Both the position numbers and the translations under genes were made by a program. A stretch of 64,000 nucleotides of DNA from Macrobrachium rosenbergii (taxonomy: Eukaryota > Arthropoda > Malacostraca > Decapoda > Palaemonidae). How positions within the stretch are numbered: position 1 is the stretch's first letter; each line of letters begins with the position of its first letter. The DNA is taken from contig NC_089766.1 of NCBI RefSeq assembly GCF_040412425.1, positions 13,763,508 through 13,827,507 of the forward strand, written 5' to 3'. Shown one piece after another: positions 13,965-23,829 of this stretch. Below the pieces are notes generated by a model. It had not been told where the DNA came from. It saw only the letters and a list, made by a program, of their open reading frames with translations, and did no database searches.

Positions 13965-14436
13965 GAATTTCGACTGCCAGTAATAAACAAGCAAACAAAT
14001 GCAGCTTTAAAGGAACATACCCTTTCTGTTCCAGAACATCCTAAAAGGGATGCCGAGTAAGTAACCCTCTCAATCAATCTGAGAGCCTTATGCGTTGTGA
14101 TTATCATCATCAAGCAGTTGAAAGAGATCACTAAGCCACAAGTCTAGATTTCCACAGGACTCTCGCCAAGGAACCGTTCTTGTTTAAGCGGAGGAAAATA
14201 AAAAAAAAATTAGAAGCTGAGAGAAATGCAGCTGCGGGGCTTAAGAAGAAACGCTGCATCTACATTTCTTTCTGTCTAAATTTTTCAATTTCTTTTTTAG
14301 TTTCTTCCCCTTCTAGCTGTCTAACTTCTTTAACATCAGTTTGCTCCGTTTTCCTTCAGTATTGTCTACGGTGCACCAAGTAAGGTGCACTGTGGGTAAT
14401 ATGTTTGTGGTGATTCTCATCCAAGAAACATCCAGA

Positions 14437-14439
14437 TTC

Positions 14440-14486
<47 letters not shown>

Positions 14487-14605
14487 TTATTATTATTACT
14501 ATTATATTATTATTATTACTATTATATTATTATTATTATTATTAATCAGAAGATGAACCCTATTCATATGGAACAAGCCCACAAAGGAGCCATTGATTTT
14601 TTAAG
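14437..14605 (-). mobile_element. LINE 3' end with (TAA)n tail, minus orientation
   Basis: An ATT array is followed by CAGAAGATGAACCCTATTC, ATATGGAACAAGCCCAC and AGGAGCCATTGA. This is the reverse complement of the 3'-UTR block preceding the (TAA)n tracts near 23.65 and 55.67 kb (TCAATGG, GGGCTTGTTCCATATGAAT, CATCTCCTGAATAA). The ATT array is therefore the retroposon's own tail. The copy is heavily 5'-truncated. Confidence 0.7.
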
Positions 14606-14887
14606 TTCTTGTTTTATGGGACTGAAATGCCAGCATAATCGATCCCAGACCTAAGAGGAATTAATCCATAGCGGCCTCTGTGCTAAAAGTCACGTAGCGT
14701 CTTTATTTCTTTATGTATTTCAAGTTGGTCGTTAAAAGAAGAGAACATTCAAGCTAGCTCTAAGATGGTGGTTTAAAGATAAAGAAAGACGTTTGAATAA
14801 TAGAATTTTTGCGCAAATTTGACTTGATTAAATAAATTTGACTTGAAAATAAATCAGCTTAAAATACTCGCGCGTATGTATGAGTGC

Positions 14888-14966
<79 letters not shown>
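14888..14966. repeat. (TA)n microsatellite
   Basis: About 78 bp of TA repeats. Confidence 0.95.
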
Positions 14967-14972
<6 letters not shown>

Positions 14973-15061
14973 CAATCAGCAGTATAAACTCTTTATATAT
15001 ACATATAAATACATATTTTCATATATGTAAGGTATTTTATGTATATATGTATAAATGTAAC

Positions 15062-15148
15062 CAGCGACGGACGAGTATTTTATACGCATAACTCAGACGG
15101 CCGACAGGGTATAAATACCCTATAAATATGAGTCCTATCCGTCGCTAT
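15062..15148. repeat. Nested inverted repeat
   Basis: AGCGACGGA near the left end pairs with TCCGTCGCT near the right end. Inside lies AGGGTATAAATACCCT, a 6-bp stem with a 4-base loop. It may be the remnant of a foldback element. Confidence 0.6.
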
Positions 15149-15212
15149 ATACCCCATATATATACTTATTATCAACTAAAAATATATAACATATATAAAA
15201 TATATTATTTAC

Positions 15213-15252
15213 AGATAGAGCGAATTGCATATTAAAGGACGTTTGTAGCTTT
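15213..15252. repeat. Second copy of the 35-bp dispersed motif
   Basis: Nearly identical to the motif next to the TA array at 12.5 kb, here without an immediately adjacent long TA run. Confidence 0.65.
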
Positions 15253-15576
15253 CTGATTGCATATGAATCACGGTGATGTGATAAATAGTCATATACATAT
15301 GTATATATACATGCAGTATAGTCGCCCGTATATATACATATACATGTACACATATACACACGCATATATATATATGTGTGTGTGTGTGTAGGCGAGTATT
15401 TTAAGCTGATTTATCAATCAAGTCAAATTTGTATCAAATTTATGGCCTCATCCTCAGCTATTGTTGCCTATATTGCGTTATTCTATTATTCGTTCTTTAT
15501 TTTTAAATACATATGTATATATACATATAGATATATATCTATATCTATCTATCTAGTATACTGTATATATATACAC

Positions 15577-15587
<11 letters not shown>

Positions 15588-15651
<64 letters not shown>

Positions 15652-15765
15652 CTGAATCACGTATGGAACGTGATGAATATATAAATAAAGACAAAGGATT
15701 TTGTCTTTATATATATATACAGTATATATATATACATACATACATACATACATATATATACATAT
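15588..15765. repeat. (TA)n array with dispersed GGAACGTGATGAATATATAA flank
   Basis: The flank TATGGAACGTGATGAATA followed by TATAAATAAAGA recurs immediately 3' of the TA array at 60.68 kb. It contains a short hairpin, ATCACG against CGTGAT. More TA/CATA repeats follow. Confidence 0.75.
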
Positions 15766-16202
15766 ATATATAGTGTTGTGTGTGTAAGTGTTTGTGAAAA
15801 GCCCACAAACCTCACAATAACGAATATTTCCGCCAGCGTGAAAAAAATGAATTTTTTGATATGAAAGTAATTTTGTCGAGTCCATCACATAACAACTAAT
15901 GAACATATTGTACAAAAAATTAAAAACCCCATGTCTTACCAGGGGTTCGAATCCGTCCCTAAATGTGTCTAGCCTTCTTCCTTAACACCCAAAAGGTTAC
16001 CCACCCACAAAATTTCCAACGTAATTCACCAATAATTCATAACGTACCTTGTGGACAGGCAGACAAACGAACAAGCAAAAAATGAACGGTTAAGTAAATA
16101 GTCTTTATCTAATTCCACATGAGAAAAAGAAAAAAATAAAAAATTAAATAGTAAAGAAATATCTAAATTTTCCATTGTTATGATTCCTAATACTTTTTAG
16201 TT
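15766..16202. other. Unique DNA, no gene seen
   Basis: Contains a B-box-like GGGGTTCGAATCC near 15941, but the expected tRNA stems do not form around it. No other feature found. Confidence 0.5.
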
Positions 16203-16592
16203 TTTTGAAAAGAAAACTATTGTGCCGGCTTTGTCTGTCTGTCCACACTTCATTCTGTCCGCCCTCAGATCTTAAAAACTGCTGAGGCTAGAGGGCTGCA
16301 AATTGGTGTGTTGATCATCCGCCCTCTAATCATCAAACATACCAAATTACAGCCCTCTAGCCTCAGTATTTTTTTTTTTATTTAAGGTTAAAGTTAGTCA
16401 TGATCGTGCATCTGGCAACGATAAAGGACAGGCCACCACCGGCCCGTGGTTAAAGCTTTCCTGGGTCGCGGCTCATGCAGCATTATAACGAGACCACCGA
16501 AAGATAGATCTATTTTCGGTGGCCTTGATTAAACGATGTACAAAAAACTCGATTGCGCCGAATAATATTCGGCGCATTTTTTACTTGTTTTT
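16203..16592 (+). mobile_element. Foldback element B, copy B2 (near full length)
   Basis: Both element ends are present: a TTTGAAAAGAAAACTATTGTG start and a 3' end with GTACAAAAAACTCGATTG followed by a hairpin. The terminal hairpin has a perfect 10-bp stem, TGCGCCGAAT and ATTCGGCGCA, with loop AAT. The central imperfect palindrome is intact (GGCTAGAGGGCTGCAAATTGG against CCAAATTACAGCCCTCTAGCC). No ORF. The sub-terminal inverted repeats plus a 3' hairpin resemble non-autonomous Helentron-type elements; that assignment is inference. Confidence 0.85.
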
Positions 16593-16604
16593 TAATAACC
16601 TTAC

Positions 16605-16915
16605 AATTGTTTGTTAGGCAGAAAGAAAGGTAAGACGATATCACCGCTTTTTATTTCCCCTTTCTCCTTCCACATCATGAGAAACGTTAGACAAAATTTT
16701 ATGTGGCTCGGGACAGAATTTAAAGAAGAGCCACAATGTACGCTCCATTTTTCCTGTTCGGCGAAACCGGACTTTACAGCCCAAGTTTTGTTAACGTCGG
16801 TATAACTTACGATTTCCTGCTTCACACTCACAATTTTCGTCCGGGGAATGATGATATCTTTTCCCAATTTTCTTGGGAAAATGAATATCTTTCCAAATAC
16901 TTACTTCCCTTAAGG
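16605..16915 (+). other. Unassigned region open in several frames
   Basis: An ATG at 16736 opens a 60-codon frame that runs into AAG|GTAAGC at 16914, a good donor. A second plus frame and a minus frame are also open, and no homology is recognised. It could be the 5' coding exon of an unknown gene, but three open frames argue for chance. A palindrome TTCCCAATTTTCTTGGGAAA lies near 16860. Confidence 0.15.
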
Positions 16916-16919
16916 TAAG

Positions 16920-17790
16920 CCTACCTATTTTCCCATTATTCCCATTATTCTTTTTCCCATTATTCTTTAAACAAGCCAAAAATACTTATCAATACTAAAG
17001 TTTCCTTGAATTATATGTTAATTTACTTATCTGGATTATACGCTGTTTCTTTTATGCGGGCACATTCCCAAAACGAATATTCAGTTATTTACAGTTATAC
17101 AGCCTTATATTCCTGAAATACGTAATGGAAGTTCCATTGCATATCAAAGTGACATTTTAGCCGTATATCCCAAAGCAAAAAAAAATATATTTATATATAT
17201 ATATATTTTATGTTTTCAGCCGTATTTAAAAAATCAGTTATTTAGCCAAATTTATATCTTTATGAAAGAAGAAAAGAAGAGATATAAGTTACCTAATTCA
17301 TATCCTTTATGAACCTTAAACAAAAATCAAATATTTACCAGAATCCAAGACCAGTTACCTCTAAAAACAAGAATTTAGATTTTTCTGATCGAATATACGA
17401 TTATTCAACATATTACATACTGCCATAAGATGGGAGGGTGCAGTATCTGCAAAAATACAAAACTGAGAAAAATGGTAGATAATCCCTTGCCTTACCAATG
17501 ATTTTGCAGGTACTGCAAATGGGACCCCTAAATACTCGTGGAAAGCACTGAAGAATCATTCTGAAACTGCAGTAACTTGTGTATTAGTGTTTCAAGAGCC
17601 CAATAAGTGGCATATCTCAATTTCGAAAATTTTGCAGATACTGCAGTTTTTCATTTTAGGGCAGTATAAGGGTAACCGCGTAAATTGGGCCTTGCGCGGA
17701 GCACTGTAGATGGAAATCAAGGTTCTTAATAATAATAATAATAATAATAAAAAACACACATCGACTCGATTCATATCTAACAAGTAAAAA
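16920..17790. other. Unique AT-rich DNA, no gene seen
   Basis: Contains a few tandem CCCATTATTC copies near 16930-16970 and a short AAT run at 17729-17750, nothing else. Confidence 0.55.
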
Positions 17791-18080
17791 TTGCGCCGAA
17801 GAAACTTCGGCGCAATCGAGTTTTCTGTACAGCGTATAATGCTGTATGAAACTCTCAGCCATAGCCTACGAAACTCTCAGCCGCTGCCCAAGAAACTTTA
17901 AGCCACAGCCCGGTGGTGGCTTGTGTTGTTGGCACCTACAGCGGTGCCGGACGCACGATCATGGCTAACTTTAACCTTAAATAAAATAAAAACTACCGAA
18001 ACTAGTAGTTTATAAGATCTGAGGGCGGTCGGACAGACAAAAAGCCATCTCAATAGTTTTCTTTTACAGAAAACTAAAAG
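17791..18080 (-). mobile_element. Foldback element B, copy B3, core palindrome deleted
   Basis: It opens with a perfect 11-bp hairpin, TTGCGCCGAAG and CTTCGGCGCAA with loop AAA (17791-17815), followed by ATCGAGTTTTCTGTACAGC. It ends with TTTTACAGAAAACTA. The roughly 90-bp central palindrome is gone: AAAAACTACCGAAACTAGTA joins almost directly to GTTTATAAGATCTGAGGG. A clean loss of only the hairpin suggests replication slippage across it. Confidence 0.85.
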
Positions 18081-18357
18081 CTAAAAGCTTCAAAAACGAC
18101 GGATTAAAATAAAACCATAAACTGGCGTCTCACCACCGATGGTCATCGACGCCGGAGGAGCGACATGAAGCGACAATCCACGAAGGAAATCTGGAAACGA
18201 CAGGTCTGAGGGTCAACTTGATGCTGCTAATGTCAGATGCTGCAAATTCGCTAACCAGATCTCGTAATCTCGCACTGACACACCAAAGTTTGCACGGTAA
18301 TGACTTTGGACCCTGACGTCATGATGTGTGATCGTTGTTCTCGATCCAGGAGTTTGA

Positions 18358-18430
18358 AAGAGAGAGAGAGAGAGGCAGGCGGGGGGAGCGGTTTAGTGGA
18401 GGTTGAGGGTAGAGGAGGTGAATCAAGGTT

Positions 18431-18503
<73 letters not shown>

Positions 18504-18601
18504 GTGGAGGCTGAGGGGAGAGGAGGTGAATTAAGGTTAACTTGAGAGAGAGAGGGGGGATGTTTAGTGGAGGTTGAGGGGAGAGGAGGTGAATTAAGGT
18601 T

Positions 18602-18643
<42 letters not shown>

Positions 18644-18705
18644 GAGAGTGGAGAGATGAGGGCAGAGGAGGTGAGTGGAGGTTGACTTGAGAGAGAGAAT
18701 TAAGG

Positions 18706-18767
<62 letters not shown>

Positions 18768-18806
18768 TGTGTGTATCTGTGTGACAGAGATATTAGGGTT
18801 GACTCA

Positions 18807-18870
<64 letters not shown>
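18358..18870 (+). repeat. Composite GA-rich tandem repeat
   Basis: A 40-45 bp spacer (GAGGTTGAGGGGAGAGGAGG, then TGAATTAAGGTTAACTTGAG) recurs about four times, separated by GA arrays of 10 to 65 bp. A further GA unit uses a different spacer with TGTGACAGAGATATTAGGGT, which reappears diverged at 20.7 kb. Long poly-RE and poly-SL frames here are artefacts of the repeat. Confidence 0.9.
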
Positions 18871-18871
<1 letters not shown>

Positions 18872-19167
18872 CACAATGTCTCTGGAAATAATCACATCCC
18901 ACTATTCTATACCAACAAAAACAAACCATCTTCTAGAACAAAAGAGTATTTATGAGAGGGAACAGGATGCCATCTACTTCATCAGCGCAGATGCCACTCT
19001 GTTTAGGTCTGTTTTTTTTTCGTGATGTTTCTCATCAAAAAGCCTGGAATATGTCATGTTTCTTGTGCCAGATAATGTTATTTTTAAAGGTGGGAGAGCG
19101 GTATGAAAGACTGATTTGGAACATGAAATTTGGGTATCATTAATACACTGCTAGAGTTATCATTTAT

Positions 19168-19196
19168 TAAGAACTCGTTGTTGATTTTCAGATAAA

Positions 19197-19243
<47 letters not shown>

Positions 19244-19269
19244 AAACTCACTGTTGATTTTCAGATAAA

Positions 19270-19330
<61 letters not shown>
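19168..19330. repeat. Duplicated unit carrying an (ATT)n array
   Basis: CTCGTTGTTGATTTTCAGAT, then AAAATTATT repeats, is followed by CTCACTGTTGATTTTCAGAT with a second ATT array. The ATT tracts are about 43 and 56 bp. The unit was duplicated with its microsatellite. Confidence 0.85.
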
Positions 19331-19331
<1 letters not shown>

Positions 19332-19639
19332 TACTTCCGAAAACGATAAGAATACATAAGTTAATTCACTTATACCTAAAATACAATAGCATATAAATCT
19401 GAAATCCTTTTTTTGGTCAAGTGGAAGTAAATGATTTTCTACCCTGATTCAAAAAGAAAAAAAAAAAAACAACCTGTTCAAACAGCCAAGAATTCTCCTC
19501 AATTTCAAATCACCAATATCACTGATCTGAACCTACCTACTACGAGCTACGAGGCTTTAGTTTTAGAAATATGTACTGTACAATCCTCCTATTCTCCAAA
19601 CACGTTGGACCACAACTTCCACTGTTTTATCTAATACAA

Positions 19640-20330
19640 TGTACTTTTATTCCCTTTCAAATTTTACAAATGTGTCCTTCTGCGCGTTCCACATCGTTAA
19701 TCTATATGATGTCCTACACCCTCCAATCTTTTATCATAATATATCCTTCTATATCTCCTACACATTTAATCTATATGATGTCCTATATCCTCCGATCTTT
19801 TACCTCAATATGTCCTAGTTCCTTATTAGATGGGTCGGTATCGTTCTCAGCTAGCACTCTGCTGGTCCCGCGTTCGATTCTCCGACAGGCCAATGAAGAA
19901 TTAGAGGAAATTATTTCTGGTGATAGAAATTAATTTCTCGTTATAATGTGGTTTGGATTCCACAATAAGCTGTAGGTCCCGTTGCTAGGTAACCAATTGG
20001 TTCTTAGCCACGTAAAATAAATCTGATCCTTTGGGCCAGACCTAGAAGAGCTGTTATTCAGCTCAGTGGTCTGGTTAAATTAAGGTATACTTAACTTCAT
20101 TACGTCCTTTTACAAGTCCCACGCTCTTAATCTATGTGATGTTCTACACCCTCCAATCATCTATCCCAATATGTCCTATATCTCCCACACTTTTAATCTG
20201 TACGATGCCCTACACCCTCCCTCCAGTCTTTTGTCCAATATGTACTTCTATACCCTCCACACTTTCGCCTCATATGTCACCCTTCTACATCACGGTCCAT
20301 TTTACTCAATAAGTTGTCCAGCAACCTCCG
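19640..20330 (+). repeat. Degenerate 66-70 bp tandem repeat, interrupted by a SINE
   Basis: TTAATCTATATGATGTCCTA recurs at about 19698, 19768, 20128 and 20194 (last two diverged). The 360-bp jump between the second and third is explained by the SINE within. Units also share CCTCCAATCTTTTA and CAATATGTCCT. Confidence 0.8.
19828..20096 (+). mobile_element. tRNA-derived SINE (copy 1)
   Basis: The head reads CTCAGCTAGCACTCTGCTGG then GCGTTCGATTCTCC, matching pol III A-box and B-box spacing of a tRNA-derived promoter. The body has CCAATGAAGAATTAGAGGAA, a GGTCCCGTTGCTAGGTAACC block and GCTCAGTGGTCTGGTTAAAT, ending AAGGTATACTTAA. Body and tail are shared with copies at 21.6 and 61.7 kb. It sits inside the 68-bp tandem array; TATGTCCT and TACGTCCT flank it as a possible diverged target duplication. 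Confidence 0.85.
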
Positions 20331-20631
20331 CCCTTTTACCACTCCTCAATCTCCGTTATAACGGCGGAGAAGAAAAAAAAAACCATCGCAATCAAGCCCT
20401 GCCGGAGAGAGCCAGCCAATTAAGTGTAATGCTCTACGCACAATGCCGCTACCCTCACTGTCGAGTCCCCTTTCGGAATCAACGCCGTCCTTCCTGCCTC
20501 TGACGCCAAAGACCGATGGATAAGTTTCTCATTTTTCCCGTTTTGTTTCGTTTTTGTCCCTCGAGAATCAATCAGGGTGATGCGTCTCCACTAAGGAAAA
20601 AGGTTACTTTTGTGGGGCATATTTTTCGTCT

Positions 20632-20632
<1 letters not shown>

Positions 20633-20719
<87 letters not shown>

Positions 20720-20754
20720 TGTCTGTATGTTTAACAGAGACTTTAGGAGTGACT

Positions 20755-20815
<61 letters not shown>

Positions 20816-20850
20816 TGTCTGTATGTGTGACAGAGACTTTAGGAGTGACT

Positions 20851-20922
<72 letters not shown>

Positions 20923-20930
20923 CTGATAAA
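20633..20930 (+). repeat. Composite (GT)n/(GA)n repeat with duplicated spacer
   Basis: A GT array leads to GA arrays of about 60, 55 and 65 bp separated by two near-identical spacers, ACTGTCTGTATGTGTGACAG then AGACTTTAGGAGTGACTTAA. The same spacer, diverged, occurs with GA near 18.77 kb. Confidence 0.9.
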
Positions 20931-21489
20931 TTATCTCTTACTTAATTAACTAACTTTCCTCACCCGAATAAAAACGCAAGGGCTACTGCTTATTATCTCA
21001 GCTATACCACAGAATCGTCTTGCCACACTGCACAACGAGTGAAATAACCGATGAAATACACCGTTATTGGCGGGGTTACAGCCGCATTACATTACGTTCG
21101 TCGCAGTTTCTGCAGAAATATATGCCACGGTAATTACTATTGATATCTTAATTAGGAAATTGTTCGCCATGTACCTAGCAAAGATTATCAACCTCTCTCT
21201 CTCTCTCGTGGGTTTTCTAAGAAGTTCTATTATGGCGAAATATTTAAGATAATTAGTTCTTATAATGCTGTGTGTATAAGGGCTCGATTGCATCATCATT
21301 GATTTTTTTTTACTTAATTGTTATACTGAACAATTATCCGTTCTTTCTTTGTTTCATATGTGGGTAACCTTTCTTGTCTTCTTCCGTGTGAATATGTGCC
21401 TCCCTGTGAATAATATCAAAGTTTTATCAATGGTTATTAATGAGAAATACAACCCGAGAGTGGTTCATTTTTGTATTCTTTATTGTAAA

Positions 21490-21975
21490 ATCTCCTTCTT
21501 CTTCTTCTTTCGACCTTATTAGTCCCACTGTATAGCAGGGTCGGCCGCTCGGGTGAACTTTCTCCATCTATTTCTGTTCCTTGAATCGTCCCCTAGTCCC
21601 ACCTCACCCATATTCCTCCTCACCACAGTTCTTCATTGAGGTGTGGCCCACCTCCCAGCCCAATGAAGAATTAGAGGAATTTATTTCTGGTGATAGAAAT
21701 TCCTCATCATAATGTGGTTCTCATTCCACAATAAGCTGTAGGTCCCGTTGCTACATCCATGTAAAATAAGTCTAATCCTTCGGGCCAGCTCTAGGAGAGC
21801 TGTTAATCAGCTCAGTGGTCTGGTTAAACTAAGATATAATTTTTTTTTCCTCCTCACCACATCCATCCACCTGATCCGCTGACGCCCCACACTCCTCCTC
21901 CATCTCCTCATCACTGGCATGTTCTTAGCTCTCTTGATTGGTTCCACTTCCTCTCTTCTTATTACTTGGCCATAG
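21490..21975 (-). pseudogene. LINE reverse-transcriptase C-terminal relic, split by a SINE
   Basis: On the minus strand, 21975-21847 encodes YGQVIRREEVEPIKRAKN followed by RQRIRWMDVVRR, the basic C-terminal motif typical of arthropod LINE ORF2 proteins (GHV-RR ... GR--KRW-D--). After a 220-bp interruption the frame resumes at 21626 with VVRRNMGEVGLGDDSRNRNR and a WRKF--AADPA motif, then stops. The element is heavily 5'-truncated and inactive. Recognition rests on motif memory rather than a search. Confidence 0.65.
21627..21846 (+). mobile_element. SINE (copy 2) nested in the LINE relic, with 14-bp TSD
   Basis: The body CCAATGAAGAATTAGAGGAA through GGTCTGGTTAAACTAAGATA matches copy 1, with an internal deletion at the GCTAGGTAACC block and a divergent or truncated head. 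TTCCTCCTCACCAC occurs exactly at both sides (21613-21626 and 21847-21860) and the LINE frame continues across it, so this is a target-site duplication. The 3' end has a run of T. Confidence 0.8.
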
Positions 21976-22397
21976 TAAAATAATGTTTTGTTACTATAAC
22001 TCCATATCAAAACAACAGCAAGTGAGTCGGGAAGAACGCATGATCATCAACATACTGTATCTTAACGAATAGACCTTTAGAAATGTTAAAATAAACAGCA
22101 TGTGGGTCTCAACATATCTTTCTTTTACTTGTTTTGCATATTTTCTCTACCAATTTACAGCCAAATTTTGAAATTCTCATTCTCGTCTCTTCCATCCTTT
22201 ATATTTGCCATGATTTTTCGGGCCTGGGCTAGAAAAAAATTTTTTTTTTAGTGCACACTGCATTATCCCTAATGCAATACAAAAATGAATTCTTTTCAAC
22301 TCTACCACGTGGTAAACGTAACTGTTATTCGCAGGCTTACGAACCTATAAAACCACTAATCAGTCAACCAACACAGTCAGTCAGTCTCTCAAGCAGT

Positions 22398-22650
22398 CTA
22401 GAATAGAATATAGAATTTAGGTCAAAGACCAAGCGCTGGGACCTCTAAGGCCACTCATCTCTGAAATGGAAATTGACAGTAAAACGGTTTGAAAGGAGTA
22501 ACAGGAGGAAAACCTCGCAGTTGCACTATCAGGAGAGGGTGGAAAGTAAGATGGAAGAAAGAGAATATGAACGGAGGTAGAGTAAAAGGAATGAAAGGGG
22601 TTGCAGCTAGGGGCCGAAGGGACGCTGCAAAGAACCTTGAGTACGAATAA
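22398..22650 (+). mobile_element. Interspersed family A, copy A1
   Basis: Ordered blocks are AATATAGAATTTAGGTCAAA, CAAGCGCTGGGACC, GGAGTAACAGGAGGAAAACC, GAGAGGGTGGAAAGTAAGAT and GGGGCCGAAGGGACGCTGCA. Seven copies lie in the window, both orientations. No protein or tRNA-like promoter is evident, and its class (SINE-like or short DNA element) is unresolved. This copy lacks the AATGCCTACAGTGCACC end. Confidence 0.85.
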
Positions 22651-22654
22651 GGAA

Positions 22655-23020
22655 AATAATTATGTTCTTTGAGTATCTTGGAAGGAAATCAGTCACTACA
22701 TCATCTAAGTATCTAGAAAGACGCCCAGTTACTAGGTCACCTAAATATCTACAATACCAGTAAGTCACTAACCTTAGCATCTAGAAAACCACACGGTAAC
22801 TAGGTAACTAAAATATCTAGAAAGTCAGTCATTTACTAAGTTAACCAAAATCCCTCGAAATGATTCAGTTGTTAAATCTAAATATCTCTACAACCAACCG
22901 GTTGCTAACTCACCTGACTATCTAGAAATCTGCAAAGCCATTCACCAGAACGCCTAGATATACAGAATGTCAATCTGTCACTAAAATATCTTAATATTAT
23001 TAAGTCGTCCAGTCATCCAG
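22655..23020. repeat. Degenerate tandem repeat, about 40-45 bp
   Basis: ATATCTAGAAAG followed by CAGTTACTAGGTCACCTAAA recurs with heavy drift about eight times. Period is judged by eye. Confidence 0.55.
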
Positions 23021-23324
23021 CAACCCCGTTTTTCAATCAATCAATAAAGGCGACCCGCGCTCGCTTTGTGTTGATGCCAATTTGGCACCAGTCCACCCTC
23101 GGAATTAGCATACGAGACTTAATATCTCCATGATTTTCAAAGATATAATCATTTCTATCTCATATTTATACTGGTCGCTGCTATAGGGGTTATTGTCGTG
23201 ATATGCCACTCAGATGTCACGAGTTCCCGTCTCCCCCAGGGAGATGAACAATCACTGGCTCTGTATAATGATCAGTTACTGCCGCGGTGTGGGGTCTGAG
23301 GTGGTAAGTTGAAACCAAAATATT

Positions 23325-23412
23325 CGTTGGAAGCTTGAATTTCAAGTCAACGGCCCCGTGGGCTTGTTCCATAAGAACAGGTTTCATCTACTGAGTAAAA
23401 TAAAAATAAAAA
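23325..23412 (+). mobile_element. LINE 3'-UTR fragment, first of a head-to-tail pair
   Basis: GGAAGCTTGAATTTCAAGTC, GGGCTTGTTCCATAAGAAC and TTTCATCTACTGAGTAAA match the 3' UTR of the LINE copy that starts right after. The tail here is a short AAAATAAAAATAAAAA. Confidence 0.6.
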
Positions 23413-23656
23413 TATCTCATGGACTTTGGAACAATCTCCCTGACGTTGTTGTGCAATCAGAACCTCAAAAAATCAAGCGAAGATACAATGCATGACTACT
23501 TTAAAACAATTCACCATGTACTTACGTATTTCTTTTCTTTCTCTATTTCCTATTATCCTCTGAAATTTCTTTCAAATGAACACTATATCCTTTGGAAACC
23601 TGAATTTCAAGTCAATAGGCCCTATAGGCTTTGTTCCAAATGAATAGGGTATATCT

Positions 23657-23728
<72 letters not shown>

Positions 23729-23729
23729 G
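23413..23729 (+). mobile_element. LINE 3' end: RT C-terminus, 3' UTR and (TAA)n tail
   Basis: The plus frame ending at TGA 23493 reads HGLWNNLPDVVV then KIKRRYNA, the LWN-LP...FK-R ending typical of LINE ORF2 proteins. A 165-bp 3' UTR follows (CCTGAATTTCAAGTCAATAG, GGCTTTGTTCCAAATGAAT, TATCTCCTGAATAA), then about 22 TAA repeats. The copy is 5'-truncated. The poly-asparagine frame over the tail is not a gene. Confidence 0.8.
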
Positions 23730-23829
23730 AACTTTTGGAGATGGTCTAGGACCTTCAGAGAATATATAAAAGAGATTATTGATGTTTTATTAATACTCTT
23801 TCAGGTTAAAGGAATTTAATTTCATCCCA

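Noticed and set aside
15935..15960. tRNA-like B box GGGGTTCGAATCC
   Set aside because: The T-arm stem does not pair properly and no A box or acceptor stem is found upstream or downstream.
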